Assembly (NCBI GenBank): GCA_964512145.1
Contig: CAZEIM010000012.1
Coordinates: 1-64,000 of the forward strand
DNA length: 64,000 nucleotides
Reading direction: 5' to 3'
Origin: CAYOHR01 sp964512145
Lineage (GTDB): Bacteria > Bacteroidota > Bacteroidia > Flavobacteriales_G > JALEGO01
Under the pieces are notes generated by a model. The model was not told where the DNA came from. It saw only the letters and a list, made by a program, of their open reading frames with translations, and ran no database searches. Shown piece by piece: positions 1 to 9,371 of this stretch. Position 1 is the first letter of the stretch. Each line of letters starts with the position of its first letter. The translations under genes and the position numbers were made by a program.

Positions 1-724
1 AATAAGATATTTCATGCATTTGATTATTTTTAATATATAATGTATTATGACCAAAAACCCCCAACCAAATAACACGGTTGCTGTCTTCAGAAATATGAAT
101 GACGGCAAATAATTTATCTGTTTTAGCTTTTGCTAAATTAAAAGTATACTGTATTAGTTTATTTTCTTTAAAAAAAGCAAATCCATTATCGCATCCAATC
201 CATAAGGTGGAGTCCGTAGAAAAATATATACTCCTTATTTTGAGATCAACCGGTATTGAATTATAATTGTAAATTTTATTTTCACTTAATTTAAACAACC
301 CTTTTTCGAAAATTGAAAACCAAATATTGCCATAAACATCAATTTCTAATTTATTCACCTCCAAATTATTTAAAGAATCGGGCAATACTACTTTATAAAA
401 AGTATTGCCATCAAATTTCATGAGGCCCTTGTTGCTTCCTATCCACAAAAATCCATTGGAGTCTTTTTTAATTACATGAGCACTAGAAGCCGGAAAATTA
501 TTTATACTGGTATAGTGGGATACTTTATAATCGCCTGAAAATTCAAATTGTACATTTTTAACAGTATAATACTCGAAGCTTACAAATGAAAATGGCTCTT
601 GATTAAGGTTTAATAACGTATGTGTTGTATCAAACTTATCAAGTACAGAAAAACATACCTCTGCTCCTAAATAGGTTGGAAAAATTAATACAATTAAAAA
701 AAACTTAATTTTTATACCATTCAT
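1..724 (-). CDS. Beta-propeller (Reg_prop type) sensor protein, N-terminal part only
   Basis: The frame reads from ATG at 724 to the window edge without a stop, giving 241 codons of an incomplete protein. Residues 1-21 look like a Sec signal peptide (MNGIKIKFFLIVLIFPTYLGA region), so the product is exported. From about residue 85 it has repeated blades of the two-component regulator propeller type, with the cores FLWIGSNKGLMKFDG, NIWFSIFEKGLFKL, TLWIGCDNGF and VIWLGVFG. Its ATG overlaps the stop of the upstream phosphatase gene (ATGA, 4 bases), so the two are probably translationally coupled. The output domain lies outside the window. By analogy with the neighbour it may end in a membrane helix and a signalling domain, but that is inference. 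Confidence 0.8.
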   Translation of the reverse strand, partial: MNGIKIKFFLIVLIFPTYLGAEVCFSVLDKFDTTHTLLNLNQEPFSFVSFEYYTVKNVQFEFSGDYKVSHYTSINNFPASSAHVIKKDSNGFLWIGSNKGLMKFDGNTFYKVVLPDSLNNLEVNKLEIDVYGNIWFSIFEKGLFKLSENKIYNYNSIPVDLKIRSIYFSTDSTLWIGCDNGFAFFKENKLIQYTFNLAKAKTDKLFAVIHISEDSNRVIWLGVFGHNTLYIKNNQMHEISY

Positions 725-3700
725 ACTTTAAAGCCAATTATACAAATATCATCCATTTGTTCCATATCACCTTTCCAGGTATGTATAGTATTATACAAAA
801 CTTGTTCTTGCTCATGCATGGGCAGGGTATAAATTTGTAACAATAGCTCTTTAAATCTAGAGTAATAAAACTTTTTATGTTCAGTTCCTCCTTTTTGATC
901 TACAAATCCATCCGAAAAAAGATATATTACATCCCCAAGATTAAGTTTAATGGTTTGACTTTCAAAAACTTTGTGTTCGTGCATTTTAGATTTACCAATA
1001 GGTATATTATCCCCTTTAAGTACTATAATTTCATGATTTCTAATAATATACAATGGATTATACGAACCGCAAAAAATGAGTTCTAAATTATTTACATCCA
1101 GTGAGCATAAAGCTAAATTCATCCCATCTTTTACATCGGCTTCGGGAGAATTTTGTTTTAAAAATTCAATAAGTTCTTTATTTAAGGTATTTAAAATAGT
1201 GCCCGGATCGTCAATATCGTATTCTTTAACAATTTTATCTAACATAGAACTCCCTATAATAGACATAAAAGCACCCGGAACACCATGTCCGGTACAATCG
1301 ACCACCGACAAAAGTATTTTGTTATGTATGCTTTGAACCCAATAAAAATCTCCGCTCACTATATCTTTTGGGAGGTATAACACAAACGACTCAGGAAGCA
1401 AATTCTTAATGAATCCCTGGTCGGGTAAAATCGCTTCTTGAATTTTTTTAGCATACTCAATGCTTTCACGAATATTTTTATTTTGCTTTTGTACTACTTC
1501 TTTTTCTTCATTTAATTCGAGTGTTCTTTTGTGAACTTCATTTTCTAATATTTTTTGTCGGTCTTTAAGTATCTTTTCTCGCATTTTTATATAGCCAATA
1601 ATCATTCCAGTTAAAGCAAGTAAAGTAAGAGTATAAAACCAATATGTTTTCCAAAATGGCGGGGTTATTTCAAACCAAAATATGGCCTGATTACTCCTAC
1701 CCCGGTGCGTATTAACAGCAATTACCTTAAAACGATATTTACCGGGAGAAAGATTAGAATAGGTTATTTCGTTTTTACCCGAAACTATTCCCCAATCTTT
1801 ATCAACTCCTTCTAACATAAACTCGTACGACATATTGTTAGGGAAGGCCCAATCGATACCAACAAAGGTAAAAGTTACATGGTTTTGGCTATAAGGAAGC
1901 ACGAGCTTTTCGGGCAATGAATACCAAGGCAAAATTTTAGAATACGTGAGTTGATATTCATCTTTTTGTTCATCCCAGTTTACCTCTTTAAAAAACAACT
2001 TTAACCCGGTAATATTAATGGTTGGTTTGGTTCTTTTATTCGAAAAAATATTGTATAAATTATACATCGTGAGATTTTTTTGTGTACCTATATATACCTT
2101 CTCTTTAGAAATATATAAAGCTTGATGCATACACGTGGCTGAAATAAAACCCTCTTGAGGGGTAAAGTTTTCAAATACGTTTAATGAACTATCTTGAGAA
2201 ATGGTATAATTTTTTGCTCTTAAAATATTTAAACCATAATCGGTTGCTATCCAAATATTTTTATTGCTATCAATTCCTATAGATTGTATGGCATTACTGG
2301 ATAATCCATTTTTTTCGGAATAATGTTTAAACGTATTGTTTATGTAGTTATAAATATAAAATCCCAAAAAACGAGTCCCTATGATCATCTCTCCTTGGTT
2401 AAGACCCTTTTTAATAGAAGTGATGCCTTTTTTATCTAAAAAATCTAAGTGCGTAAACTGATTGTTATTAAAAATACTAATTCCAGTTTCAGATCCTATC
2501 CACAATCTGTTTTCAAAGTCAATCCCTAAACATAATATTTCAAAATCAGCCAACCCATTATCTAACCCATAATGTTTAAAACTATTATTTGAAAACTGAA
2601 CCAATCCTTCAAGCCCACCAAACCAAATATTACCCAAATGATCATTTAAAGAACTGGTAAAATAAGAGTTTGATTTATTCGGACCAAAATAGGCGAATCT
2701 TTGAATGGAATAATTGTTCTTTTTTATTTGAAAAAAACCATTTCCAAAAGTAGTAATCCAAATATTAGTAGAATCGTGACAAATAGATGTATGAGTTTTA
2801 TCACTAAACGCAAAAAGACGATTAAACACACTATCTGTATTATTTAATGATTTATTAAATTTAAGGGTTTTATTTCCGGTAGAAATATAGCAAGAACCGT
2901 CAATCTGCTCAATAAATTTAACGGCACTGTTCATGCCATTATTATTTTGATGAAAAGGGATATATTGAAAACTACCCTCGTTAAATTTACTGACTCCTGT
3001 GGATGATGTAATCCATAAATTTTCACCGCTATCAAAAAACAAGCGATTAATTGATTTTGTTATTAAACCCTCTGAAACAGAAATAATTTCTGTTTTTTTA
3101 TTTTTAATTAATATTAAACCCAAATTAGAGGAAATAACCATATTACCTAATCTATCTAATTTCATGTCGCGAATGGTCGTTAAATTTGGTGTATTTAATA
3201 ATGTATCGGAAATTCTGTGCAAAGTATCGGAAACAATTTTAAATAACCCTAAAAATCTGGATCCTGCCCATATATCTCCATATTTATCTTGTGTAATCGA
3301 ATGAAATTTATTTACATGTAAATTAAAATCGATCATGGTTTTTTGTTCCTTAATGGGAATTGATTCAATAGGAACCTTATAGTTTGTTAATCCATGCTGA
3401 TTATACTTAAATATGCCACCACCAAAGGTTGCAAACCATATATTACCTTCTTTATCTTCAAAAATATCCTGAACACCATTACCAGTTTTTTCTTGCTTTA
3501 AATCAATATGCTTAAACGATTCCCCATCGAAATAATCAATTCCATTATTATTACCACCTAGCCAAACAATGCCTTTGGAATCACAAAATATTTTTCGATA
3601 GGTCATGTCATGTAACCCATGCTCTTGAGTGTATTGTATAAATTGGTTTCCATCGTATTTAATAATTCCATGATTGTAAACAGCAATCCACAAATGGTTG

Positions 3701-4071
3701 TTTTTGTCAAACTCAATCCCCCAAATTTCAAATTCTTTTAAATAGTGTGTATAACTTAGTCCATTAAATTTATTTAATCCTTTTCGGCTGGCAAACCATA
3801 AATTTCCATCTTTATCTTCTTTAACATCGGTAATATCGGAAGAAGATAAACCCTGCTCGGAAGTGTATAGTTGAATATTTTTTCGAGCATTAAAGTTAAG
3901 GGTTGGGTAAATAGCCGGGACAATATTTTTAGATGTTAAAATTATCTGTTCTGTTGCGCCTGCATTTTGTGTTAAATTTTTAGGGTTTTGTTTTTTACAA
4001 GCAAAAACGCAAATACTAAGAAAGGTTATCCATAAAAGGCGAAACTGCTTATGTAAAATATTGAAAATCAT
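721..4071 (-). CDS. Membrane-anchored sensor: periplasmic beta-propeller, Y_Y_Y domain and SpoIIE-type serine phosphatase
   Basis: The product has 1116 residues. ATG at 4071 is preferred over GTG at 4077. The N-terminus is a signal/anchor ending in VFAC-KK, a weak lipobox. Residues of about 45-700 carry many propeller blades (NLWFASRKGLNKFNG, NIWFATFGGGIFKY and others). A Y_Y_Y-like domain lies at about 720-800 (YSNLSPGKYRFKV), a transmembrane helix at about 805-825, a coiled coil to about 875, and a PP2C/SpoIIE phosphatase from about 880 to the end. The metal-binding motifs are present: DIVSGDFYW, VVDCTGHGVPGAF, LFSDGFVDQ and QMDDICI. In this architecture the propeller senses an external signal and the cytoplasmic phosphatase acts on a serine/threonine-phosphorylated partner, often an anti-sigma-factor antagonist. 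No such partner is encoded here. It overlaps the next propeller gene by 4 bases. Confidence 0.88.
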   Translation of the reverse strand: MIFNILHKQFRLLWITFLSICVFACKKQNPKNLTQNAGATEQIILTSKNIVPAIYPTLNFNARKNIQLYTSEQGLSSSDITDVKEDKDGNLWFASRKGLNKFNGLSYTHYLKEFEIWGIEFDKNNHLWIAVYNHGIIKYDGNQFIQYTQEHGLHDMTYRKIFCDSKGIVWLGGNNNGIDYFDGESFKHIDLKQEKTGNGVQDIFEDKEGNIWFATFGGGIFKYNQHGLTNYKVPIESIPIKEQKTMIDFNLHVNKFHSITQDKYGDIWAGSRFLGLFKIVSDTLHRISDTLLNTPNLTTIRDMKLDRLGNMVISSNLGLILIKNKKTEIISVSEGLITKSINRLFFDSGENLWITSSTGVSKFNEGSFQYIPFHQNNNGMNSAVKFIEQIDGSCYISTGNKTLKFNKSLNNTDSVFNRLFAFSDKTHTSICHDSTNIWITTFGNGFFQIKKNNYSIQRFAYFGPNKSNSYFTSSLNDHLGNIWFGGLEGLVQFSNNSFKHYGLDNGLADFEILCLGIDFENRLWIGSETGISIFNNNQFTHLDFLDKKGITSIKKGLNQGEMIIGTRFLGFYIYNYINNTFKHYSEKNGLSSNAIQSIGIDSNKNIWIATDYGLNILRAKNYTISQDSSLNVFENFTPQEGFISATCMHQALYISKEKVYIGTQKNLTMYNLYNIFSNKRTKPTINITGLKLFFKEVNWDEQKDEYQLTYSKILPWYSLPEKLVLPYSQNHVTFTFVGIDWAFPNNMSYEFMLEGVDKDWGIVSGKNEITYSNLSPGKYRFKVIAVNTHRGRSNQAIFWFEITPPFWKTYWFYTLTLLALTGMIIGYIKMREKILKDRQKILENEVHKRTLELNEEKEVVQKQNKNIRESIEYAKKIQEAILPDQGFIKNLLPESFVLYLPKDIVSGDFYWVQSIHNKILLSVVDCTGHGVPGAFMSIIGSSMLDKIVKEYDIDDPGTILNTLNKELIEFLKQNSPEADVKDGMNLALCSLDVNNLELIFCGSYNPLYIIRNHEIIVLKGDNIPIGKSKMHEHKVFESQTIKLNLGDVIYLFSDGFVDQKGGTEHKKFYYSRFKELLLQIYTLPMHEQEQVLYNTIHTWKGDMEQMDDICIIGFKV

Positions 4072-4072
4072 G

Positions 4073-4091
4073 CACACGAATGTTTCGTGTG
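4073..4091. repeat. Short perfect hairpin between terC and the phosphatase gene
   Basis: The arms CACACGAA and TTCGTGTG (4073-4080 and 4084-4091) pair perfectly around a 3-base loop. The hairpin starts just upstream of the ATG at 4071 and follows the terC stop. No T-run follows it, so a classical terminator is unlikely. It could affect translation of the phosphatase gene or be a small operator. Confidence 0.45.
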
Positions 4092-4104
4092 TACGAAATT
4101 ATTC

Positions 4105-4863
4105 CTAATTAGTTTCAGAGCTTTTTTTACGTGTTCGCATATTGAGCAATTCAACAAAAAATGAAAATGCCATACCAAAATAAATATAGCCTTTAGGGAA
4201 GTGAAAATGAAATGATTCAGAAAATGCTTCCGCTACCAGCATAATTCCAATCATAATTAAAAAGGCTAAAGCTAACATTTTAACGGTGGGATGACGATCG
4301 ATAAATTCAGCAACATGTTTAGAAAATAATATCATAATTAACATAGATATAGCTACAGCAATAATCATAATTATTACCTCATCTACCAAGCCTATGGCTG
4401 TTAAAATAGAGTCGAATGAAAAAACAATATCTATGAGTGCTATTTGAAAAACAACATACGAAAGTGACATTTTTTTGGTTGTTATTGGCTTATCTTCACT
4501 TAAATCCACTTTTGCCCCAATTTCTTTGGTGGTTTTTATAATTAAAAATATACCTCCTGCTAATAATATTAAGTCCCGTATGCTTAATGTAAGCGCTGTT
4601 ACATCTTGTATATTTAAAGAAGATAAGTTTAGGTTAATAATAGGTTGTTTCATACTGATAATCCAAGTAATGCTTAATAACATGATTGTTCTAAAAACCA
4701 ATGCAAGCATTAAGCCTATAAACCTTGCTTTAGGCCTTTGATTTCCTGGAAGTTTATTTGAAAATATAGAGATAAAAATAATATTATCGATCCCTAAAAC
4801 TACTTCCATAACCACCAGCGTAATTAAGGCAATAATTCCATCAAAAGTTAATAAAGCATTCAT
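4105..4863 (-). CDS. TerC family integral membrane protein
   Basis: The product has 252 residues and about seven hydrophobic helices. Family hallmarks are the acidic residues within membrane segments, EVVLGIDNIIFISI near the N-terminus and DIVFSFDSILTAIG at about residue 140-155. ATG at 4863 (MNALLTFDG) is chosen over the upstream TTG. TerC/Alx-type proteins are linked to manganese export or to metal loading of exported proteins and tellurite resistance; the substrate here cannot be read from sequence. The gene starts 17 bases after the MurF-Alr stop and precedes the phosphatase, so it probably shares their transcript. Confidence 0.88.
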   Translation of the reverse strand: MNALLTFDGIIALITLVVMEVVLGIDNIIFISIFSNKLPGNQRPKARFIGLMLALVFRTIMLLSITWIISMKQPIINLNLSSLNIQDVTALTLSIRDLILLAGGIFLIIKTTKEIGAKVDLSEDKPITTKKMSLSYVVFQIALIDIVFSFDSILTAIGLVDEVIIMIIAVAISMLIMILFSKHVAEFIDRHPTVKMLALAFLIMIGIMLVAEAFSESFHFHFPKGYIYFGMAFSFFVELLNMRTRKKSSETN

Positions 4864-4880
4864 AGTATTTTTTTGCAAAT

Positions 4881-7328
4881 TTATTCATTAAAATAGATTC
4901 TTTTTACTCTAGATGAAATTGAAGTTAAAATTTCGTACGGAATAGTTTTTACTTGTGTAGAAAGTTGTAAAATACTTTTTTTAAGTCCGAATACCTCTAC
5001 CTCATCCCCTTCCTGAACATTTAAAACATCGGTAACATCTAGCATACACATATCCATACAAATATTTCCAATAGTAGGCACTTCTTGGTGATGAAGAATA
5101 AATGTTGCATTTCCATTACCAAATGACCTGTGAATGCCATCGGCATATCCTATTGGAATTGTAGCAATAGTGCTATTTCGAAGCACTTTATTTTTTTGAG
5201 TATACCCAACACTCTCGCCTTTTTTAATCTTTTTTAATTGAGAAATACTTGTTTTTAAAGTACTTACTGGGATTAAATTTTCAAAATGTTTATGATAAGC
5301 GCTAAATCCATACAACCCAATTCCTAATCGAACCATATCAAAATGTAAATTACTAAAACGTTCTATAGCCGAGCTATTAGAAATATGTGTTAAAAAAGGA
5401 TAAGAAATATGTTCTTTAAGAAAAGTAATAATCTGGGTAAACTTAGTAATTTGATTATTTGTAAACGCATCATCTTGGGCATTGTCGCTAGAAGATAAAT
5501 GCGAAAAAACTGAAAGTACATGGATATTTTTTTGCTCGCGTAATAAACGAACTACTTCTTGTACTTCATCAGGTTCAAATCCTAATCGATGCATCCCTGT
5601 ATCAAACTCAAGATGAATTCCGATGATTTGATGGGGATTTTTTAGCAGAAAGTATGCAATCTCATGCATTATTCTGATACTATAAACCACCGGCTCTAAG
5701 TTATATTGTAACATTCTTTCATAAAAGTATGTTTCAGGATTCATAACCATGATAGGTGTTTTTATGCCTTGTGATCTTAATTGTATGCCTTCATCTAGAT
5801 AAGCCACCCCAATATAATCTACCTTGTTGTATTCTAATACTTTAGCAATTTCGTAGGATCCACTTCCATAAGAAAATGCCTTTAACATAGTCATAATTTT
5901 TTGCTGCGGTAATAACAAACTTTTGTAATAATTAAAATTATGTTCTAGTGCTTTTAAGTTTACTTCTAAGGTTGTTTCATGTACTTTGCGTTCAAAATAT
6001 TTGGTAATACGCTCAAACTCAAAAAATCGAGCTCCTTTAATTAATACTAACGATTGATTAATAGGCTTGTTTTCAATAAAACGAAGAAAATCTTCTGTAT
6101 TTTTAAAACAAACTATATTAGGTTCGTTCATAAAATAATGGGATAATTTTTCTCCTATACCATATATTTTATTTAAGGAGTACAATCGTACCATTTCTAA
6201 AATATGTTGGTATGTAAGAGCTTCATCAGAAACTTCAAGAATATCAGATAAAATAAGAATTTTATGTTTATATTCTTTTTCGAATCTACTCATAAAATCT
6301 AAGGCTATTTTTAGCGACTGAACATCTGAGTTATAGGTATCGTTTATAATTAAACAATCTGCCTTGCCTTCTTTTAATTCCAATCGCATAGCAACCGGAT
6401 ACAAAACATTTAATTTTTCTTGTATTTCTATGGTTGAATACCCTAAATACATAAGTAAAACGATACCATGTAAAGCATTTTCAATGGATGCATCGTCCTG
6501 AAATGGAATTTGTAATGTATATTTAGCCTTATTATAATTAATCGAAACCTGAGTTTGTCGGCTCAAGTATTGAATATCCGAAATATAAACCGGTGCATTT
6601 CTGTTTTTACGTGACCATGCAAAAGAAGGTAAATTTTTATGTAATATTTGCTGGTGTATTTCGATATAATCTTGGTTATATATAATTGTCTTGCTATTTT
6701 TAAAAAGATTCAATTTTTCCAAAACCTTTTCTTCCGTATTTAAAAAGCCTTCATCATGCGCGCTACCAATATTGGTAAATATACCTATATCAGGAGTAAG
6801 AATCTTTTGTAAATTAATCATTTCATTTGGCTTTGAAATTCCTGCCTCAAAAATCCCTAATGTATGATTATCATTAATATTCATAACGGATAAAGGCACC
6901 CCAATCTGTGAATTATAGCTTTTAGGATTTCTACAGATATACTGATCTTTCCAAAGCATTTGAAAAAGCCACTCTTTTACAACAGTTTTACCATTACTTC
7001 CTGTAATAGCAATTAGAGGACCATTAAGTCTTTTTCGATGATATGAAGCTAACTCTTGTAGTGCAACTACCGAATTTTTTACCACTAAAAAATTAACGTC
7101 TTTTCTGTTTAAATCAAACTCAACAACAAAATTTTTAACCCCTTTTTGGATTAATTCTTCTATAAAAACATGCCCATCATGTCGCTCTCCCTTAATGGCA
7201 AAAAAAATCATGTTGGGATACATATTTGTTCTGCTGTCAATACATATATGGTTAACTATTTCATGCTGTAAATTAATATGTGCTTTACCATGAATAATAC
7301 TTGAAATTTCTTCTGCTGTATAATTCAT
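4881..7328 (-). CDS. murF-alr: Bifunctional UDP-MurNAc-tripeptide:D-Ala-D-Ala ligase / alanine racemase
   Basis: This is a single 815-residue chain. The N-terminal half (to about residue 440) is MurF, which adds D-Ala-D-Ala to the UDP-MurNAc tripeptide. It has the Mur ligase P-loop AITGSNGKT at about residue 109 and a later NDTYNSD motif. The C-terminal half (about 450-815) is a PLP-dependent alanine racemase that supplies D-alanine. The PLP lysine lies in MLKAFSYGSG near residue 482, and GESVGYTQ and GNICMDMCMLDVT follow. This fusion is a known arrangement in Bacteroidota and joins production of D-Ala to its use in the cytoplasm. It is transcribed divergently from the RNA methyltransferase, with a very short spacer. 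Confidence 0.95.
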   Translation of the reverse strand: MNYTAEEISSIIHGKAHINLQHEIVNHICIDSRTNMYPNMIFFAIKGERHDGHVFIEELIQKGVKNFVVEFDLNRKDVNFLVVKNSVVALQELASYHRKRLNGPLIAITGSNGKTVVKEWLFQMLWKDQYICRNPKSYNSQIGVPLSVMNINDNHTLGIFEAGISKPNEMINLQKILTPDIGIFTNIGSAHDEGFLNTEEKVLEKLNLFKNSKTIIYNQDYIEIHQQILHKNLPSFAWSRKNRNAPVYISDIQYLSRQTQVSINYNKAKYTLQIPFQDDASIENALHGIVLLMYLGYSTIEIQEKLNVLYPVAMRLELKEGKADCLIINDTYNSDVQSLKIALDFMSRFEKEYKHKILILSDILEVSDEALTYQHILEMVRLYSLNKIYGIGEKLSHYFMNEPNIVCFKNTEDFLRFIENKPINQSLVLIKGARFFEFERITKYFERKVHETTLEVNLKALEHNFNYYKSLLLPQQKIMTMLKAFSYGSGSYEIAKVLEYNKVDYIGVAYLDEGIQLRSQGIKTPIMVMNPETYFYERMLQYNLEPVVYSIRIMHEIAYFLLKNPHQIIGIHLEFDTGMHRLGFEPDEVQEVVRLLREQKNIHVLSVFSHLSSSDNAQDDAFTNNQITKFTQIITFLKEHISYPFLTHISNSSAIERFSNLHFDMVRLGIGLYGFSAYHKHFENLIPVSTLKTSISQLKKIKKGESVGYTQKNKVLRNSTIATIPIGYADGIHRSFGNGNATFILHHQEVPTIGNICMDMCMLDVTDVLNVQEGDEVEVFGLKKSILQLSTQVKTIPYEILTSISSRVKRIYFNE

Positions 7329-7369
7329 AAAAACGTAGTATTTTTATGCAAAATACAATACTTTTTGTA

Positions 7370-8152
7370 ATGGAACATAAAATAAGCAGTAAACAAAACC
7401 CTAAAATTAAACAATTACAAAAATGGTATAAAACAAAAGAACGAAAAAAGGATAAAATAATATTGGTTGAGGGAATAAAAGAAGTAAACATGGCTTTAGA
7501 GGCTGGATTTGAAGTGTTAGAGTCGTATATTGTTCCTGAAATTATAGAACATAAAAATCAAGAAATTCTGTATAAGTTACCCGAAAATAAAATCTTTTCG
7601 GTTAGCAAGCAGGTATATGAAACCATCGCATATAGAGAAAGTAGTGAAGGTATAATAGTTGTATTTAAAGAAAAAAAAATTGAATTATCTGATGCATTTA
7701 AATGGATATTAATTTTAGAAAATATTGAAAAACCCGGAAATTTAGGCGCCATTTTAAGAACTGCAAATGCTATGGGTATTGATGCTATATTTATTACCGG
7801 AAATAGTGTTGATGTATTTAATCCTAATACCATCCGATCTAGTTTAGGGGCTGTTTTTTTTACTCCGGTATTTGTTTTAAATAATACCGAAGCTGAGCAA
7901 TGGTTAATAAAACAAGGATTTAATATTTATGTTACTTCTTCTAAATACGCCTATGAATTACCTAAGCTAAAGTTCAGTAAAAGAAAAGCCATTGTATTTG
8001 GATCGGAATCATTAGGTGTAACTGATTTTTGGGAAAAAAATACATACGAAAAAGTAAAAATACCCATGGTAGGAAAACCTACCTCATTAAATGTTTCAGT
8101 AGCAGCCGCTATTGTTTGTTATGAGATTTTTAGACAAGAAAATTATGCGTAA
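7370..8152 (+). CDS. TrmH/SpoU family RNA 2'-O-methyltransferase
   Basis: SPOUT methyltransferase of 260 residues that should transfer methyl from SAM to a ribose 2'-OH of rRNA or tRNA. The substrate-binding N-terminus (ISSKQNPKIKQLQKW) precedes the SpoU knot motifs NLGAILRTANAMGIDAIF (motif 1), IVFGSESLGVTD (motif 2) and KIPMVGKPTSLNVSVAAAI (motif 3). I prefer ATG at 7370 because homology to the family begins there. An in-frame ATG at 7346 would add eight hydrophobic residues and leave only 17 bases to the divergent murF start. It overlaps the following glycosyltransferase gene by 8 bases. The exact nucleotide target (RlmB-like or TsnR-like) is undetermined. Confidence 0.88.
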   Translation: MEHKISSKQNPKIKQLQKWYKTKERKKDKIILVEGIKEVNMALEAGFEVLESYIVPEIIEHKNQEILYKLPENKIFSVSKQVYETIAYRESSEGIIVVFKEKKIELSDAFKWILILENIEKPGNLGAILRTANAMGIDAIFITGNSVDVFNPNTIRSSLGAVFFTPVFVLNNTEAEQWLIKQGFNIYVTSSKYAYELPKLKFSKRKAIVFGSESLGVTDFWEKNTYEKVKIPMVGKPTSLNVSVAAAIVCYEIFRQENYA

Positions 8153-9348
8153 AATTTTATTCATTACCACCCAGCTACCATACCCTGCATTTAGTGGAGG
8201 CAGTATTAAAACGTGGAATATGTTGCAATATTTTAAACAACATTTCGAAATACATTTTGTATGCCTGTTAAAAAATGACGACCAATTGCATGAAAATGAA
8301 TTTATTACATTACTTAATCCAAAAACTTATTTCGCAAAAAAACTGAATATTCCTAGAAATATACCAAACTTTATAAAGAGTTGTTTTTTTTCCAAAACGC
8401 TAAATATTTATAGAAATTATCACCCAGAAGTTAAAATAGAAACTGAAAAATTATCGAAAATATGCGATGTTATTATTGTAGATCACTATGAGGTTTTTAC
8501 GTATGTTCCGCATGAGTATCATTATAAAACGATTCTACACCAACACAATGCAGAATATGTGATGTGGAAACGCTTAGCAAATATTGAACAAAATATACTA
8601 AAAAANNNNNNNNNNNNNNNNTGAAAGTTGGCGCATTAAAAAAGCAGAAAAAACATTTTGTACGAATGCTTCCAAAATATGGGCGGCTCCAAACGATATT
8701 GATGCGTTAAAATTATTGGGTATTGATTCTAAAAAATTTGAAATTACATATCATTTAGGAGATGATAGGGCATTAGGGCTTCCCGAAATAGATTTTTCGA
8801 AAACAGAATGTGCAATGCTGTATGTTGGAACTTTAAGTTGGGAGGCAAATATTGATGGTTTGTTATGGTTTTTTAACGCTTGTTGGCACGAGATACAAAA
8901 TAAAGCAGAAAATGTAACTCTTTATATTATTGGTAAAAATCCGGATGAACGATTATTACAAGCAAGTGAAAAATTTAAAAACATTGTTTTTACCGGTTTT
9001 GTTGAAGACTTAGAACCCTATTTTAATAAATGTAAAGTAGCTATTGCCCCTTTGCGATTTGGAAGTGGCACTAAAGTTAAAGTGCTCACATATATGTACA
9101 GAGGTATTCCTTGTGTTACCAGTAGTATAGGAGTAGAAGGATTAGAAATTACACATGGAAAACATATGTTTATATCAGACGATGCCAATTCATTTACAAA
9201 ATGTTGTATTGAACTATTAACCTCCGAAAATTTATGCAAAACCATGGCAAAGGAATCGAGAGATGTAGCATTAAAAAATTATAGTTGGGAACCCGTATTA
9301 AAAAGTCACGTGGAGAGCATACAAAAAAGATTTCATTTAGAATCTTAG
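8145..9348 (+). CDS. Glycosyltransferase (GT4/GT1-like), interrupted by an assembly gap
   Basis: A GT-B fold glycosyltransferase. The N-terminal part (MRKILFITTQLPYPAFSGG, then a run to residue about 153) is followed by 16 Ns, and the reading frame resumes with ESWRIKKAEKTFCTNASKIW at 8623. The C-terminal donor-binding domain contains LYVGTLSWEANIDGLLWF, VFTGFVEDLEPYF and APLRFGSGTKVKVLTYMYRG, with the family's terminal glutamate region around GVEGLEI. The two parts lie in different frames only because the gap was given 16 bases; a gap that is a multiple of 3 restores one gene. It probably adds a sugar to a surface polysaccharide or glycolipid. Its start overlaps the methyltransferase stop by 8 bases. 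Confidence 0.85.
8606..8621. other. Assembly gap (16 N) inside the glycosyltransferase gene
   Basis: Sixteen ambiguous bases interrupt an otherwise continuous coding frame. Two leftover bases on the left and one on the right mean the true gap must be a multiple of three if the gene is intact. Confidence 0.95.
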
Positions 9349-9371
9349 TTATATCCTAAAATGAATGGTAT

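Noticed and set aside
4073..4091. Intrinsic terminator after terC
   Set aside because: The hairpin is short and has no T-run on the minus strand; kept only as a hairpin.
4475..4741. Plus-strand reading frame inside terC
   Set aside because: It is a shadow of a membrane gene; the hydrophobic codons produce it.
8716..9348. A separate gene for the C-terminal half of the glycosyltransferase, starting TTG
   Set aside because: The frame is open upstream to the N gap and carries family sequence (ESWRIKKAEKTF), so it is the same gene.
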